A stretch of DNA of 64,000 nt from Xenophilus aerolatus (GTDB taxonomy: Bacteria > Pseudomonadota > Gammaproteobacteria > Burkholderiales > Burkholderiaceae_C), in NCBI GenBank assembly GCA_030418545.1, contig QAIB01000011.1, positions 1-64,000 of the forward strand, in the 5' to 3' direction. The stretch's first letter is position 1. Every line of letters starts with the position of its first letter. Position numbers and translations under genes: made by a program. Positions 27,943-36,596 of the stretch are shown here, in pieces. The notes beneath the pieces were generated by a model. It did not search any database and was not told the DNA's origin. It saw only the letters and a list, made by a program, of their open reading frames with translations.

Positions 27943-28737
27943 TCAGCGGCCCGGGAACACCGGTGCGCGCTTGCCCAGGAAGGCCGCCACGCCCTCGTTA
28001 AAGGCCGGCCCGCCGACAAGCTGGCGCTGGCGTTCGCTTTCGTAGTGCAACTGCTCGGCCAGCGTGTGGCGCTCGGATTGCGCGAAGGCGGCGCGCGCCT
28101 CGGCCACCGCATGGGCCGGCAGCGCGGCCACCTTGCGGGCGATGCGGTGTGCCTCGAGCGTCAGCATGTCGTCGGGCACCGCGGCCCAGATCAGGCCCCA
28201 CTGCGCGGCGCGCTCGGCATCGAGCTTCTCGTCCAGCAGCGCCAGCCCCATCGCACGGGCGGGCCCCACCAGGCGCGGCACGAACCAGGTGCAGCCCAGG
28301 TCGGGCACGATGCCCAGCTTGGGCAGGAAGGGCAGGTAGAAGTAGGCGCTGCGCGCGGCCACCACCACGTCGGCCGCCAGGGCGAGGCCCACGCCGGCGC
28401 CGGCCGCCGGCCCGTTGACGGCGCTGACCACCGGCACCGGCATGGCGCGGATCGTCGTGATCAACGGGTTGCTCAGCGACTGCATCCACTCGGCGGTGTC
28501 GTCGCCCAGCGTCTTGCCCGATGCCGGCTCGCGCATCGCGCTCAGGTCGGCGCCCACGCAGAAGGCCTTGCCCGCACCGGTGATCACCACGGCGCGCACG
28601 GCGCGGTCCTCGGCGGCTCGCGCCAGCGCGTCGCGCAGGTCTTCCTGCAGCGGCTTGGCGATCGGGTTGAGCTTGGCGGGCAGGTTGAGCGTGAGGGTGG
28701 CGACGGCGTCGTCCACCTCGTAGAGCACGTGGTCCAT
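27943..28737 (-). CDS. enoyl-CoA hydratase/isomerase family protein
   Basis: 264 residues opening MDHVLYEVDDAVATLTLNLP. Crotonase fold: the CoA/oxyanion blocks ITGAGKAFCVGADLSAM and AVNGPAAGAGVGLALAADVV are clear, and PKLGIVPDLGCTWFVPRLVG carries Asp rather than the usual catalytic Glu, as in PaaG-like isomerases. It is therefore more likely an isomerase or ring-opening type than a classical hydratase; the substrate is not known. The spacing to the DUF2917 gene upstream is 56 bp, so the two may be co-transcribed. Confidence 0.85.
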   Translation of the reverse strand: MDHVLYEVDDAVATLTLNLPAKLNPIAKPLQEDLRDALARAAEDRAVRAVVITGAGKAFCVGADLSAMREPASGKTLGDDTAEWMQSLSNPLITTIRAMPVPVVSAVNGPAAGAGVGLALAADVVVAARSAYFYLPFLPKLGIVPDLGCTWFVPRLVGPARAMGLALLDEKLDAERAAQWGLIWAAVPDDMLTLEAHRIARKVAALPAHAVAEARAAFAQSERHTLAEQLHYESERQRQLVGGPAFNEGVAAFLGKRAPVFPGR

Positions 28738-28793
28738 GGGGCGTTCCGGCAGCGGGGCAAAGCGTCGATCGTTCGCCGCCACCGGCCCCAGGG

Positions 28794-29123
28794 TCAAGCC
28801 GGGGACAACCCGTGCGGCGCGAGTCGCCCAGGCGACCGGCTCGCCAAGGGCGCATCGGCGCTGCCCGGCGGCCAGGCGGCGGGCCGGGCATGCGTGACGG
28901 AGATCGACGACGGCCCCAGCGCCGACACCAGCGCGCGCCGGTGCACGTCGCCCACATAGTGCTGGCCGCGCTCCAGCACGATGTCGCGCGGGTCGTGGTC
29001 CAGCGTCACCCACAGCGTGCCGCTGCGGCATTCGATGCCGATGCCGGCGGCGTCGGGCAGGGTCAGGACGGTGCGGGCCGGCAGGTCCATCTGAAAGCCG
29101 GTGTCGGAGGCGGCGCGGGCCAT
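28794..29123 (-). CDS. DUF2917 protein
   Basis: 109 residues. The ATG at 29123 is chosen because AAGGAG lies seven bases before it; the in-frame ATG at 29144 has no ribosome site. The middle shows GTLWVTLDHDPRDIVLERGQHY, the hallmark of DUF2917, a small beta-rich, cupin-like family, and the C-terminus is Pro/Ala rich. It is divergent from a LysR gene with a dyad between them, an arrangement I recall as common in this group. Confidence 0.8.
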   Translation of the reverse strand: MARAASDTGFQMDLPARTVLTLPDAAGIGIECRSGTLWVTLDHDPRDIVLERGQHYVGDVHRRALVSALGPSSISVTHARPAAWPPGSADAPLASRSPGRLAPHGLSPA

Positions 29124-29137
29124 GAGAGGCTCCTTGG

Positions 29138-29158
29138 TATTCATCGATGGAATGAATA
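29138..29158. promoter_or_regulatory. inverted repeat between DUF2917 and LysR genes
   Basis: TATTCAT (29138-29144) and ATGAATA (29152-29158) form a perfect 7 bp dyad with a 7-base spacer. It contains a T-N11-A spacing and sits in the divergent gap, so it is a good candidate LysR binding site. Confidence 0.5.
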
Positions 29159-29204
29159 TAGTGACGCGCCCCTCCCCGTGGGGCGGTCGTTAGGAACTCG
29201 TCGC

Positions 29205-30146
29205 ATGCGTTCAGAGAATGCCAAAGCCGCTTCGCACCCGGCCGTCGAACTGCCGCCGCTGGACCTGCTGCGTACGTTCGAGGCCGCGGCGCGCACGCTG
29301 AGCTTCACCCGCGCGGCCGACGAGCTGGCCCTCACCCAATCCGCCGTCAGCCGCCAAATCCAGCAGCTCGAAGCCAGCCTGGGCGTGCTGCTGTTCGAGC
29401 GCCTCCATCGCGCCCTCGCGCTGACGGACGCGGGCCTGGTGATGCAGCGGGCCGTGAGCGACAGCCTGGAGCGCCTGCGCGATGCCACGGCACGCGTGCG
29501 CAGCGCACCCGCAGTGCGTCAGGTGGCGCTGACCTGCACGCCCGGTTTCGCGTCGCTGTGGCTCATCCCGCGCCTCACCCGTTTCACGGCCGCGCACCCG
29601 CAGGTGGATGTGCGCGTGTCGGCCACGCTCGACGTGCTGGACCTCGAGCGCGCGCGCCTCGACCTGGCGGTGCGCTTCGTGCGCATCGAGCAGGGCCTGG
29701 CGCTGGGCAGCGGACCGGCACTGTTCGAAGAGGCGGTGATGCCACTGTGCGCGCCCGCGGTGGCGCAGGCGCTGCGCGCGCCGGCCGACCTCGCCGGCCA
29801 GGCACTGCTGACCATCGAGAACCACAAGCACGGCGAAGCCGCGACCATGGACTGGGAGCCCTGGCTGCGGCTCATGGGGTTGGGTGAGTTGCACATGAAG
29901 AGCACGCTGCGCTTCTCGCACTACACCGACGCCGTGGCCGCCGCGGTGGCGGGGCAGGGCGTCGTCATCGGCCGGCTGCCGCTGCTGCAGGACCTGGTGC
30001 GCGATGGCCGGCTGGTGTCACCCTTCGGCGACGGCGCCTCGTCGCAGCGCGGACAGTTCGTCGAACTGTCGCGCCGCGGCGAGCGCAACCCCGACGCGCT
30101 CGACTTCGTGCGCTGGCTGCGCGCCGAAGCCGAGCGGGCGCGCTAG
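29205..30146 (+). CDS. LysR-family regulator (GcvA-like)
   Basis: 313 residues opening MRSENAKAASHPAVELPPLD. The winged helix-turn-helix is at about 19-78 (LLRTFEAAARTLSFTRAADE, QSAVSRQIQQLEASLGVLLF), then a periplasmic-binding-like effector domain. The blocks PRLTRFTAAHPQVDVRVSAT and AVAGQGVVIGRLPLLQDL are typical of the GcvA/AmpR branch. It is divergent from the DUF2917 gene and probably regulates it and itself. Confidence 0.88.
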   Translation: MRSENAKAASHPAVELPPLDLLRTFEAAARTLSFTRAADELALTQSAVSRQIQQLEASLGVLLFERLHRALALTDAGLVMQRAVSDSLERLRDATARVRSAPAVRQVALTCTPGFASLWLIPRLTRFTAAHPQVDVRVSATLDVLDLERARLDLAVRFVRIEQGLALGSGPALFEEAVMPLCAPAVAQALRAPADLAGQALLTIENHKHGEAATMDWEPWLRLMGLGELHMKSTLRFSHYTDAVAAAVAGQGVVIGRLPLLQDLVRDGRLVSPFGDGASSQRGQFVELSRRGERNPDALDFVRWLRAEAERAR

Positions 30147-30166
30147 CGAACCGGAAGTACTGCAGA

Positions 30167-30736
30167 TCAGCCCGGCAGCAGCACCTTGTTGACGACGTGG
30201 ATCACGCCGTTGGACTGGTAGACGTCGGCCGTGGTCACCGTGGCGGTGCCGCCCTTGGCGTCGGTGATCATCACCATCGAACCGTTCGTGGTCGCGGTGA
30301 GCGTGCCGCCGCTGGCGGTCTTGAGCATCGCGCGGCCGCCGCCCTGGGCGATGAGGCCCATCAGCGCCTTCGCGTCGAGCTTGCCGGGCACCACGTGGTA
30401 GGTCAGCACGGTGGTGAGGGTGCCCTTGTTCTCGGGCTTGAGCAGGGTGTCGACCGTGCCGGGCGGCAGCGCGGCGAAGGCCGCGTTGGTGGGCGCGAAG
30501 ACGGTGAACGGGCCCGGGCCCTTGAGCGTGTCGACCAAGCCTGCGGCCTTCACCGCGGCCACCAGCGTGGTGTGGTCCTTGGAGTTGACCGCGTTGTCGA
30601 TGATGTCCTTGGTCGGGTACATCGGCGCGCCGCCGACCATCGGGTTGCTCATGCCGCTGCCCTGCATGCCCATGCCGCCGGCACAGGCGCCCAGCAGCAC
30701 CGACAGGCTCAGTGCGAGCGCGAGTTTCTTCTTCAT
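30167..30736 (-). CDS. fasciclin-domain lipoprotein
   Basis: 189 residues opening MKKKLALALSLSVLLGACAG; lipobox LLGAC with Cys at 18. The FAS1 domain covers about 45-188: TLVAAVKAAGLVDTLKGPGP, TVFAPTNAAFAALP and the H2 box SNGVIHVVNKVLLPG. Such secreted domains mediate adhesion. AAGGAGAACTCC is a strong ribosome site. It is the first of several envelope genes in this stretch. Confidence 0.9.
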   Translation of the reverse strand: MKKKLALALSLSVLLGACAGGMGMQGSGMSNPMVGGAPMYPTKDIIDNAVNSKDHTTLVAAVKAAGLVDTLKGPGPFTVFAPTNAAFAALPPGTVDTLLKPENKGTLTTVLTYHVVPGKLDAKALMGLIAQGGGRAMLKTASGGTLTATTNGSMVMITDAKGGTATVTTADVYQSNGVIHVVNKVLLPG

Positions 30737-30881
30737 GGAGTTCTCCTTTTGCGTGAGTTCAACCTGCGGAATCCGCCGTCAGTTCGGAGGCGCCGTCGGG
30801 CGCTTGATGCCGATACGGCCGCTGACGTGAAGTGGATTCAGGGTGCGCAGAAAAAACTCGCGAGACGCCTCGGAGGCCCGC

Positions 30882-31562
30882 TCAGTGTGCGGGCGACGTG
30901 CGCATGAAGGAGAAGCGGCGCTCGGCTGGTTCGGTCTCGGGCATCACGTAGACCACGCCGCGGGTGCTGCCCAGCGCCGGCTTGACGTAGCCGTCGTAGA
31001 ACGCGGCCGGCACGTTGATGCATCCATAGGAGATGCGGTTGTCGGCGATGGTGGGCGTGGCCAGGCGCTCGAGCCGGCGGTCGGCCTTGTTGGTGGTGCG
31101 CACGCGGTGCATCGACACGGCAGCGTCGTAGTCGACCCACACGATGTCTTCGCCGTTTGCATTCACGCCGGGCTCGGAGGCGAAACGGCCCGCGGGCGTG
31201 GTGCGCTCGTGCGGGCGGATCTGGGCCATCGGCCGTTCACCGATGCCGGGCACCGAGTCGTCGCCCTTGGCCAGGCCCAGCAGCACGGGCGAGGTGCCGC
31301 GCAGCGTTCCATCCGGCGCGAACACATGCACGCGGGCGTTCTTCTTGTCGACCACGGAGAAGGCCTGGCCGCCGTTGTCCCGCGAGGCCACCGCCAGCTT
31401 CGCCAGTTGTGCCACCTCGGGCGCAACCGGGCCGGGCGGACGCGCCGCTGCAGGCGGCGCTGCCCAGGCGGCCGTACCAAGCACGCCCGCGGCCACCACG
31501 ACGCCGGCGCGCGTACGCAGGCAGCACAGCGAAGGCAGGGAGGAAAAGATGGACGCGGTCAT
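30882..31562 (-). CDS. L,D-transpeptidase-like exported protein
   Basis: 226 residues from the ATG at 31562; the in-frame ATG at 31640 extends into a poor leader. A signal peptide follows an arginine-rich start (RTRAGVVVAAGVLGTAAWAA). The C-terminal block SMHRVRTTNKADRRL followed by NRISYGCINVPAAFYDGY carries the YkuD-type active-site pattern H...SxGCxN, with the nucleophile Cys near residue 181. L,D-transpeptidases crosslink peptidoglycan or attach lipoproteins; the sequence is divergent outside this site. No LysM or other wall-binding domain is visible. Confidence 0.75.
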   Translation of the reverse strand: MTASIFSSLPSLCCLRTRAGVVVAAGVLGTAAWAAPPAAARPPGPVAPEVAQLAKLAVASRDNGGQAFSVVDKKNARVHVFAPDGTLRGTSPVLLGLAKGDDSVPGIGERPMAQIRPHERTTPAGRFASEPGVNANGEDIVWVDYDAAVSMHRVRTTNKADRRLERLATPTIADNRISYGCINVPAAFYDGYVKPALGSTRGVVYVMPETEPAERRFSFMRTSPAH

Positions 31563-31665
31563 GGGGCGCAAGGGTTCGATCGGCAGCGACGACGCAGGAG
31601 GAGGGGCACCGCGATGCCCCTGCTTCTGCGGGCCCGCCACCGGCGGCGGCGGGCCGTGGCGCGCA

Positions 31666-31953
31666 TCAGTTGCGGTCGGCGCGGGCCGGGCGCATCGGCT
31701 CGGCGGCAGGTGCGGCAGGTTGCGGGCTCATGGTGGCCGCGGGCGCGGTGCTGCCGCTGTTGTTCATCTGGCCGCCCTGGTTCTGGGGCTGCACGCCGGT
31801 GGTGCCCATGGGGCCGCCGGCGGGGTTCTGCTGGCCGGCCGCGGTGGCGGGGTTCGGCGAGGTGGTGTTGGGCGGCGTGCCCTGGGCCATGGCGATGCTG
31901 GCTGCGGCGCCAAGGGCGAGTGCGGCGCTCAGGGTGGCGATGTGCTTCTTCAT
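31666..31953 (-). CDS. small secreted low-complexity protein
   Basis: 95 residues opening MKKHIATLSAALALGAAASI, with a Sec signal peptide cleaved near AMA-Q. The mature part is Pro, Gly, Gln, Asn and Ala rich and lacks any known domain. CAAGGAGTCTCGTC gives a good ribosome site. It lies 100 bp from the transpeptidase gene on the same strand. Bases 31954-32228 after it hold no gene. Confidence 0.65.
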   Translation of the reverse strand: MKKHIATLSAALALGAAASIAMAQGTPPNTTSPNPATAAGQQNPAGGPMGTTGVQPQNQGGQMNNSGSTAPAATMSPQPAAPAAEPMRPARADRN

Positions 31954-32228
31954 GACGAGACTCCTTGGGACTATGGATGGAATGACGGCCGGCGGTCCGG
32001 CCCCGGCGCCCTGCCGTCGTTCGCGCCCTGCCAGGCCCTGGCCTGTGGAGAGCGCGGCAGCACGCCAGCGCGAGCCCTCAAGCTAACGGCCGTGCGAATC
32101 GCCCGGGTCGGCACCGCGCCCCCACGCCTGTAGGAGCGGGGCGCCGCGGCGGGACGGCCTGGCCCGGCAGGGCGTGGGGCCCATCCCTACAATCCCGGCA
32201 CATCGAACGCGACGAGGAGGAGCCCACC

Positions 32229-32651
32229 ATGCGATTCGCAGCGCTTCTTCCGGCCGCCGTGCTGTTCGGCACCGCGGCCCTCGCGCAGTCCCCATCCAAC
32301 TGGTTCACGGTCACCGGCCACCCGGAGCGGCCCGACGTCGACACCGTGCAGGTGGACCCGGTGGCGGTCGCCCGCGACGCCGACGGCAAGACCATGAACA
32401 TCCGCGTGAACCGCGCCGAACTGCGCCACAACTGGGACGGCGTGCCTTACCGCTCCTACGACGCGCAGGTGGTGTTCCGCTGCGCCGAACGACGGGCCGA
32501 GTACCGCGTCGTCACCTACTACATGGCGCCGCTGTGGCGCGGCGACCCGCACCTCACGGTCGACTACGCCGACAAGCCGCGGCCGATGCTGTTCAAGGAC
32601 GCCCAGCCCAACCCCACGCAGCGCATCGTGCGGGCCGCCTGCGGAGCCTGA
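32229..32651 (+). CDS. surface-adhesin-E-like exported protein
   Basis: 140 residues opening MRFAALLPAAVLFGTAALAQ with a clear signal peptide and a GAGGAGGAG ribosome site. The body reads NWFTVTGHPERPDVDTVQVD, then YDAQVVFRCAERRAEYRVV, with two Cys (CAER, AACGA end), a pattern seen in the small surface-adhesin E (PF16747-type) family of exported proteins. The family name is from memory. Function is otherwise unknown. Confidence 0.6.
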   Translation: MRFAALLPAAVLFGTAALAQSPSNWFTVTGHPERPDVDTVQVDPVAVARDADGKTMNIRVNRAELRHNWDGVPYRSYDAQVVFRCAERRAEYRVVTYYMAPLWRGDPHLTVDYADKPRPMLFKDAQPNPTQRIVRAACGA

Positions 32652-32706
32652 GCGCGCGGAAATTCGAGCGAAAAGTGGCCGCAGCGCCGTGCGGCGGCCG
32701 TCGAGA

Positions 32707-32724
32707 GCTATCGATTCGATAGCG
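32707..32724. repeat. 18 bp palindrome
   Basis: GCTATCGATTCGATAGCG, a perfect palindrome, 9 bases before the A-run of the malate synthase terminator. Confidence 0.6.
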
Positions 32725-32732
32725 TTCGAGGC

Positions 32733-32757
32733 AAAAAAACGGCACCCGCAGGTGCCG
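32733..32757 (-). terminator. rho-independent terminator of malate synthase
   Basis: On the minus strand: stem CGGCACC/GGTGCCG around a four-base loop (32740-32757) followed by seven T (32739-32733). It is well placed 24 bp beyond the glcB stop. Confidence 0.85.
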
Positions 32758-32780
32758 TCGTCTTGCAGGCCTGGGGCCGT

Positions 32781-34991
32781 TCAGGCCGCAGCGCCCTTCA
32801 CCTTCAGCCGCCATGCATGCAGCAGCGGCTCGGTGTAGCCGCTGGGCTGCTCGACGCCCTTGAACACCAGGTCCTGCGCGGCCTGGTAGGCGGCGCTGGT
32901 CGCGAAGTTGCCGACCATCTTGTGGTACAGCGGGTCGCCGGCGTTCTGCTGGTCGACCACCGCGGCCATGCGCTCGAAGGTGGCGTTGACCTGTTCCTTG
33001 GTGACCACGCCGTGCAGCAGCCAGTTGGCGATGTGCTGGCTGCTGATGCGCAGCGTGGCGCGGTCTTCCATCAGGCCGACGTCGTGGATGTCGGGCACCT
33101 TGGAGCAGCCCACGCCCTGGTCGATCCAGCGCACCACGTAGCCCAGGATGCCCTGCACGTTGTTGTCGAGTTCCTGCTGCTTCTCGGCGTCGGTCCAGTT
33201 GGGCGTCGCGGTGATCGGCACCTGCAGCAGGTCGTTGAGGATCGCGTCGCGCTCGGCTTCGGCGTCGATCTTCTCCAGCTCCTGCTGCACATGGGCCACG
33301 TTCACCTGGTGGTAGTGCAGCGCATGCAGCGTGGCCGCGGTGGGCGACGGCACCCAGGCGGTGTTGGCGCCGGCCTTGGGGTGGGCGATCTTCTGCTTGA
33401 GCATGTCGGCCATCAGGTCGGGCATGGCCCACATGCCCTTGCCGATCTGCGCCTTGCCGCGCAGGCCGCAGTTCAGGCCGGTGAGCACGTTGTTGCGCTC
33501 GTAGGCGGCGATCCACTTGGTGCCCTTGATGTCGCCCTTGCGCAGCATCGGGCCGCCCTGCATGGCGGTGTGCATCTCGTCGCCGGTGCGGTCCAGGAAG
33601 CCGGTGTTGATGAAGGCCACGCGCGCCGGTGCGGCGGCAATGCAGGCCTGCAGGTTCACGCTGGTGCGGCGCTCCTCGTCCATGATGCCCAGCTTGACGG
33701 TGTTGGCCGGCAGGCCGAGCAGCTGTTCGACGCGGCCGAAGAGCTCGTTGGCGAAGGCCACTTCGGCCGGGCCGTGCATCTTGGGCTTGACGATGTAGAT
33801 GCTGCCGGTGCGCGAGTTGCGCAGCCCACTTCCATCCGAATGCTTGCCCTTGCCCGCGAGGTCGTAGGTCGCGATGGCCGTGGTGATGACCGCGTCCATG
33901 ATGCCTTCGGGGATCTCCTTGCCGCCTTCCCACAGGATCGCCGGGTTGGTCATCAGGTGGCCCACGTTGCGCACGAACATGAGCGAGCGGCCGTGCAGCT
34001 TGACTTCACCCTTGCCGTCCGGCGCGGTGTAGACGCGGTCGGCGTTCAGGCGGCGCGTGAAGGTCTTGCCGCCCTTGGCCACTTCCTCGGTCAGCGTGCC
34101 GAGCTGGATGCCGAGCCAGTTGCTGTATGCGAGCACCTTGTCCTGCGCGTCGACCACCGCCACCGAGTCTTCCAGGTCGAGGATGGTGGACAGGGCCGAT
34201 TCGAGGATCACGTCGCTCACGCCGGCCGGGTCGGTCTTGCCGATGGGCGTGCTGCGGTCGATCTGGATGTCGAGGTGAATGCCGTTGTGCACGAGCAGCA
34301 CCGAAGAAGGCGCCGCCGCATCGCCCTGGTAGCCGACGAAGGCCGCGCGGTCCTGCAGGTGCGTGCTGCTGCTGTGCAGTTGCACCACCAGCTGGCCGTC
34401 CTTCACGCTGTAGCCGGTCGCGTCCTTGTGCGAGCCGTTGGCCAGCGGCGCGGCCTGGTCGAGCACCTCGCGTGCGAAGGCGATGACCTTGGCGCCGCGG
34501 ATCGGGTTGTAGCCCTTGCCCTTCTCCGCCCCGCCGTCTTCGGGGATCGCGTCGGTGCCGTACAGCGCGTCGTACAGCGAGCCCCAGCGCGCATTGGCAG
34601 CGTTCAGCGCGTAGCGGGCATTGAGGATGGGCACCACCAGCTGCGGGCCGGCCTGCAGCGCGAGCTCGGCATCGACGTTGGCCGTGGTGGCCTTCACGCC
34701 CTTGGGCTGCGGCAGCAGGTAGCCGATCTTTTCGAGGTGCGCGCGATACGCGGGCATGTCGGCGATCGGACCGGGGTGGGCCTTGTGCCAGGCGTCCATC
34801 TCCGACTGGATGCGGTCGCGCTCGGCCAGCAGGGCGGCGTTCTTGGGCGCGAGGTCGTGGACGATGGCGTCGAAGCCCTTCCAGAAGGCCTCGCTCGAAA
34901 TGCCGGCGCCGGGCAGCACCTGGTCTTCGATGAAGCTGTACAGCTCGGTGGCCACCTGGAGGCGCTGGGTCGTGGTGCGTTCGGTCGTCAT
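32781..34991 (-). CDS. glcB: malate synthase G
   Basis: 736 residues from the ATG at 34991 ([20 protein letters not shown]). It condenses glyoxylate with acetyl-CoA to malate in the glyoxylate/glycolate path. Family regions visible: [20 protein letters not shown] (metal Glu/Asp), [18 protein letters not shown]-type block, [40 protein letters not shown] and the catalytic Asp region near [15 protein letters not shown]. Length is normal. No glcDEF genes are adjacent. Confidence 0.96.
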   Translation of the reverse strand: MTTERTTTQRLQVATELYSFIEDQVLPGAGISSEAFWKGFDAIVHDLAPKNAALLAERDRIQSEMDAWHKAHPGPIADMPAYRAHLEKIGYLLPQPKGVKATTANVDAELALQAGPQLVVPILNARYALNAANARWGSLYDALYGTDAIPEDGGAEKGKGYNPIRGAKVIAFAREVLDQAAPLANGSHKDATGYSVKDGQLVVQLHSSSTHLQDRAAFVGYQGDAAAPSSVLLVHNGIHLDIQIDRSTPIGKTDPAGVSDVILESALSTILDLEDSVAVVDAQDKVLAYSNWLGIQLGTLTEEVAKGGKTFTRRLNADRVYTAPDGKGEVKLHGRSLMFVRNVGHLMTNPAILWEGGKEIPEGIMDAVITTAIATYDLAGKGKHSDGSGLRNSRTGSIYIVKPKMHGPAEVAFANELFGRVEQLLGLPANTVKLGIMDEERRTSVNLQACIAAAPARVAFINTGFLDRTGDEMHTAMQGGPMLRKGDIKGTKWIAAYERNNVLTGLNCGLRGKAQIGKGMWAMPDLMADMLKQKIAHPKAGANTAWVPSPTAATLHALHYHQVNVAHVQQELEKIDAEAERDAILNDLLQVPITATPNWTDAEKQQELDNNVQGILGYVVRWIDQGVGCSKVPDIHDVGLMEDRATLRISSQHIANWLLHGVVTKEQVNATFERMAAVVDQQNAGDPLYHKMVGNFATSAAYQAAQDLVFKGVEQPSGYTEPLLHAWRLKVKGAAA

Positions 34992-35106
34992 GCGTGTTCT
35001 CGGCGTGCGGCGGGGCCGCGAAAGGGTTGCACGGGGTGGGCGGTCGGCGCGAGGGTGCAAGCATGCGGCCCACGCTCGACCCACACTGTATTAGAGACGG
35101 GGCAGA

Positions 35107-35116
35107 AGATTAATCT
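35107..35116. promoter_or_regulatory. palindrome before malate synthase
   Basis: AGATTAATCT, a perfect 10 bp palindrome in the AT-richer part of the 231 bp gap between glcB and the racemase gene. It could be an operator of either gene. Confidence 0.25.
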
Positions 35117-35223
35117 CCGCATCAGCCGGTGATTCGTGACAAAAATGAATGTAATTGAAGACGAAGGCCGCGCAATGCCTCCCGGCTGACGGCACCGTCA
35201 CGCAGCCTGCGTACGATGGTGCG

Positions 35224-35919
35224 ATGAATTTGCACATCGGCATCGTGGGCTGCTCCGCCGAGGGCGCGGCCCTGTGCTATCGCACGATCTGTACCGAGGG
35301 CGCCGACGTGCTGGGCCCGCACGCGCACCCGGAGGTGTCCATGCACACGCCCTCGCTGGCCGAGTACGTCGACTGCCTGGAGCGCGGCGACCTCGAGGGC
35401 GTGGGCGAACTGATGCTCGGCTCGGCCCGCAAGCTCGCCGACATCGGCGCGGACTTCCTCGTCTGCCCCGACAACACCATCCACCAGGCCTTCGACTTCG
35501 TCGCCGCGCGCTCGCCGCGCCCATGGCTGCACATCGCCGAGGTGGTGGCCGACGAGGCGGTGCGGCGCGGCTTCACGCGCATCGGCATCACGGGCACGCG
35601 CTGGCTGACCGACAGCGAGGTGTACCCCGCGGCCTTCGCCGAGCGCGAGCTGGGCTACATGCGCCCGAGCGAGGCCGAGCGCGACGAGATCCAGCACTTC
35701 ATCATGGACGAACTGGTGCCGGGCATCCGCAGCGCCGAGGCGGTGGCCTGCTTCCAGCGCGTGTTCGCGCGCATGAAGGACGAAGGCTGCGACGCGGTGG
35801 TGCTGGGCTGCACCGAGATCCCGCTGGTGATGAGCGACGCCAACTCGCCGCTGCCCACGCTGGACTCGACGCGACTGCTGGCGCGTGCGGCGCTGCGGCG
35901 TGCCGTTCAGGCGGGTTGA
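35224..35919 (+). CDS. aspartate/glutamate racemase family protein
   Basis: 231 residues opening MNLHIGIVGCSAEGAALCYR. The second catalytic motif is present (VVLGCTEIPLVMS), but the first, normally Cys-Asn-Thr, is CPDNTIHQ, where an Asp stands in the usual Cys place and the Cys is two residues upstream. This may change the chemistry to a decarboxylase- or isomerase-like reaction, as in other members of the fold, or the Cys two residues away may serve. It runs into the 3' end of a TetR gene by 13 bp. Confidence 0.75.
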   Translation: MNLHIGIVGCSAEGAALCYRTICTEGADVLGPHAHPEVSMHTPSLAEYVDCLERGDLEGVGELMLGSARKLADIGADFLVCPDNTIHQAFDFVAARSPRPWLHIAEVVADEAVRRGFTRIGITGTRWLTDSEVYPAAFAERELGYMRPSEAERDEIQHFIMDELVPGIRSAEAVACFQRVFARMKDEGCDAVVLGCTEIPLVMSDANSPLPTLDSTRLLARAALRRAVQAG

Positions 35920-36506
35920 TCGGCGCCGGCCAGGCTGGCGTCGATCCAGCCGGCGATGTCGTCGGCGGTGGCCGGCGCCGGCATGAAGAGCAGGCGAAAG
36001 AGCAGCGGTGCCACCAGCGTGTCCATGAGGCGCTCGACCGGCGGTGCGGCCTCGCCGCGCGCCCGTGCGCGCTCGAGCAGCACGCCGATCTGCGCCGCGA
36101 CGTAATTCGCGCAGCGGCACGAGGGGCGGTCGTCGGGCGACTGCGCACCCAGCACGTCGCGCATCATCCCGCGGCCGGGCTGCGAGGACATCTCCTCGTT
36201 GTACTGCTCGGCCCAGGCCAGCAGGTCGCCGCGCAGCGAGCCGGTGTCGGCCGGTTCGCCCTCGGGCCGCATGCGCTCGACCGACACGTCGGCCAGCAGC
36301 TCGGACAGGTCGCCCCAGCGGCGGTAGATGGTCGAGGGCGTGACGCCCGCGCGTGCGGCGACCATCGGCACGGTGAGGGCGTCGCGCCCATGCTCGGCGG
36401 CCAGTTCCCGCGTGGCCCGGTGCACCGCTTCCTGCACGCGCGCGCTCCGGCCGCCGGGGCGCGGTGCGGTGCGGGACGTGGAGGGAGAAGGGGCCGTGGT
36501 CGCCAT
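35907..36506 (-). CDS. TetR-family repressor of the adjacent MFS gene
   Basis: 199 residues from the ATG at 36506. The N-terminal helix-turn-helix reads ARAGVTPSTIYRRWGDLSEL (about 53-72), the C-terminal half is alpha-helical with CRCANYVAAQIGVLLERARA. It is divergent from an MFS gene with two AACGCAAAG palindromes between, so it probably represses both. The 3' end overlaps the racemase-like gene on the opposite strand. Confidence 0.88.
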   Translation of the reverse strand: MATTAPSPSTSRTAPRPGGRSARVQEAVHRATRELAAEHGRDALTVPMVAARAGVTPSTIYRRWGDLSELLADVSVERMRPEGEPADTGSLRGDLLAWAEQYNEEMSSQPGRGMMRDVLGAQSPDDRPSCRCANYVAAQIGVLLERARARGEAAPPVERLMDTLVAPLLFRLLFMPAPATADDIAGWIDASLAGADQPA

Positions 36507-36518
36507 GGCGTCGATGCT

Positions 36519-36537
36519 AACGCAAAGAATTTGCTTT
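36519..36537. promoter_or_regulatory. TetR operator O1 (imperfect)
   Basis: AACGCAAAG, three bases, then TTGCTTT: an imperfect copy of the perfect palindrome at 36565. It lies 13-31 bases before the TetR start. Confidence 0.55.
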
Positions 36538-36564
36538 AGGGTGCAAAGGGGCGCACAATGCACA

Positions 36565-36583
36565 AACGCAAAGTCTTTGCGTT
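36565..36583. promoter_or_regulatory. TetR operator O2 (perfect palindrome)
   Basis: AACGCAAAGTCTTTGCGTT, 9 bp arms around one base, ending directly before the AAAGGA ribosome site of the MFS gene. Confidence 0.75.
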
Positions 36584-36596
36584 AAAGGAATCCCCG

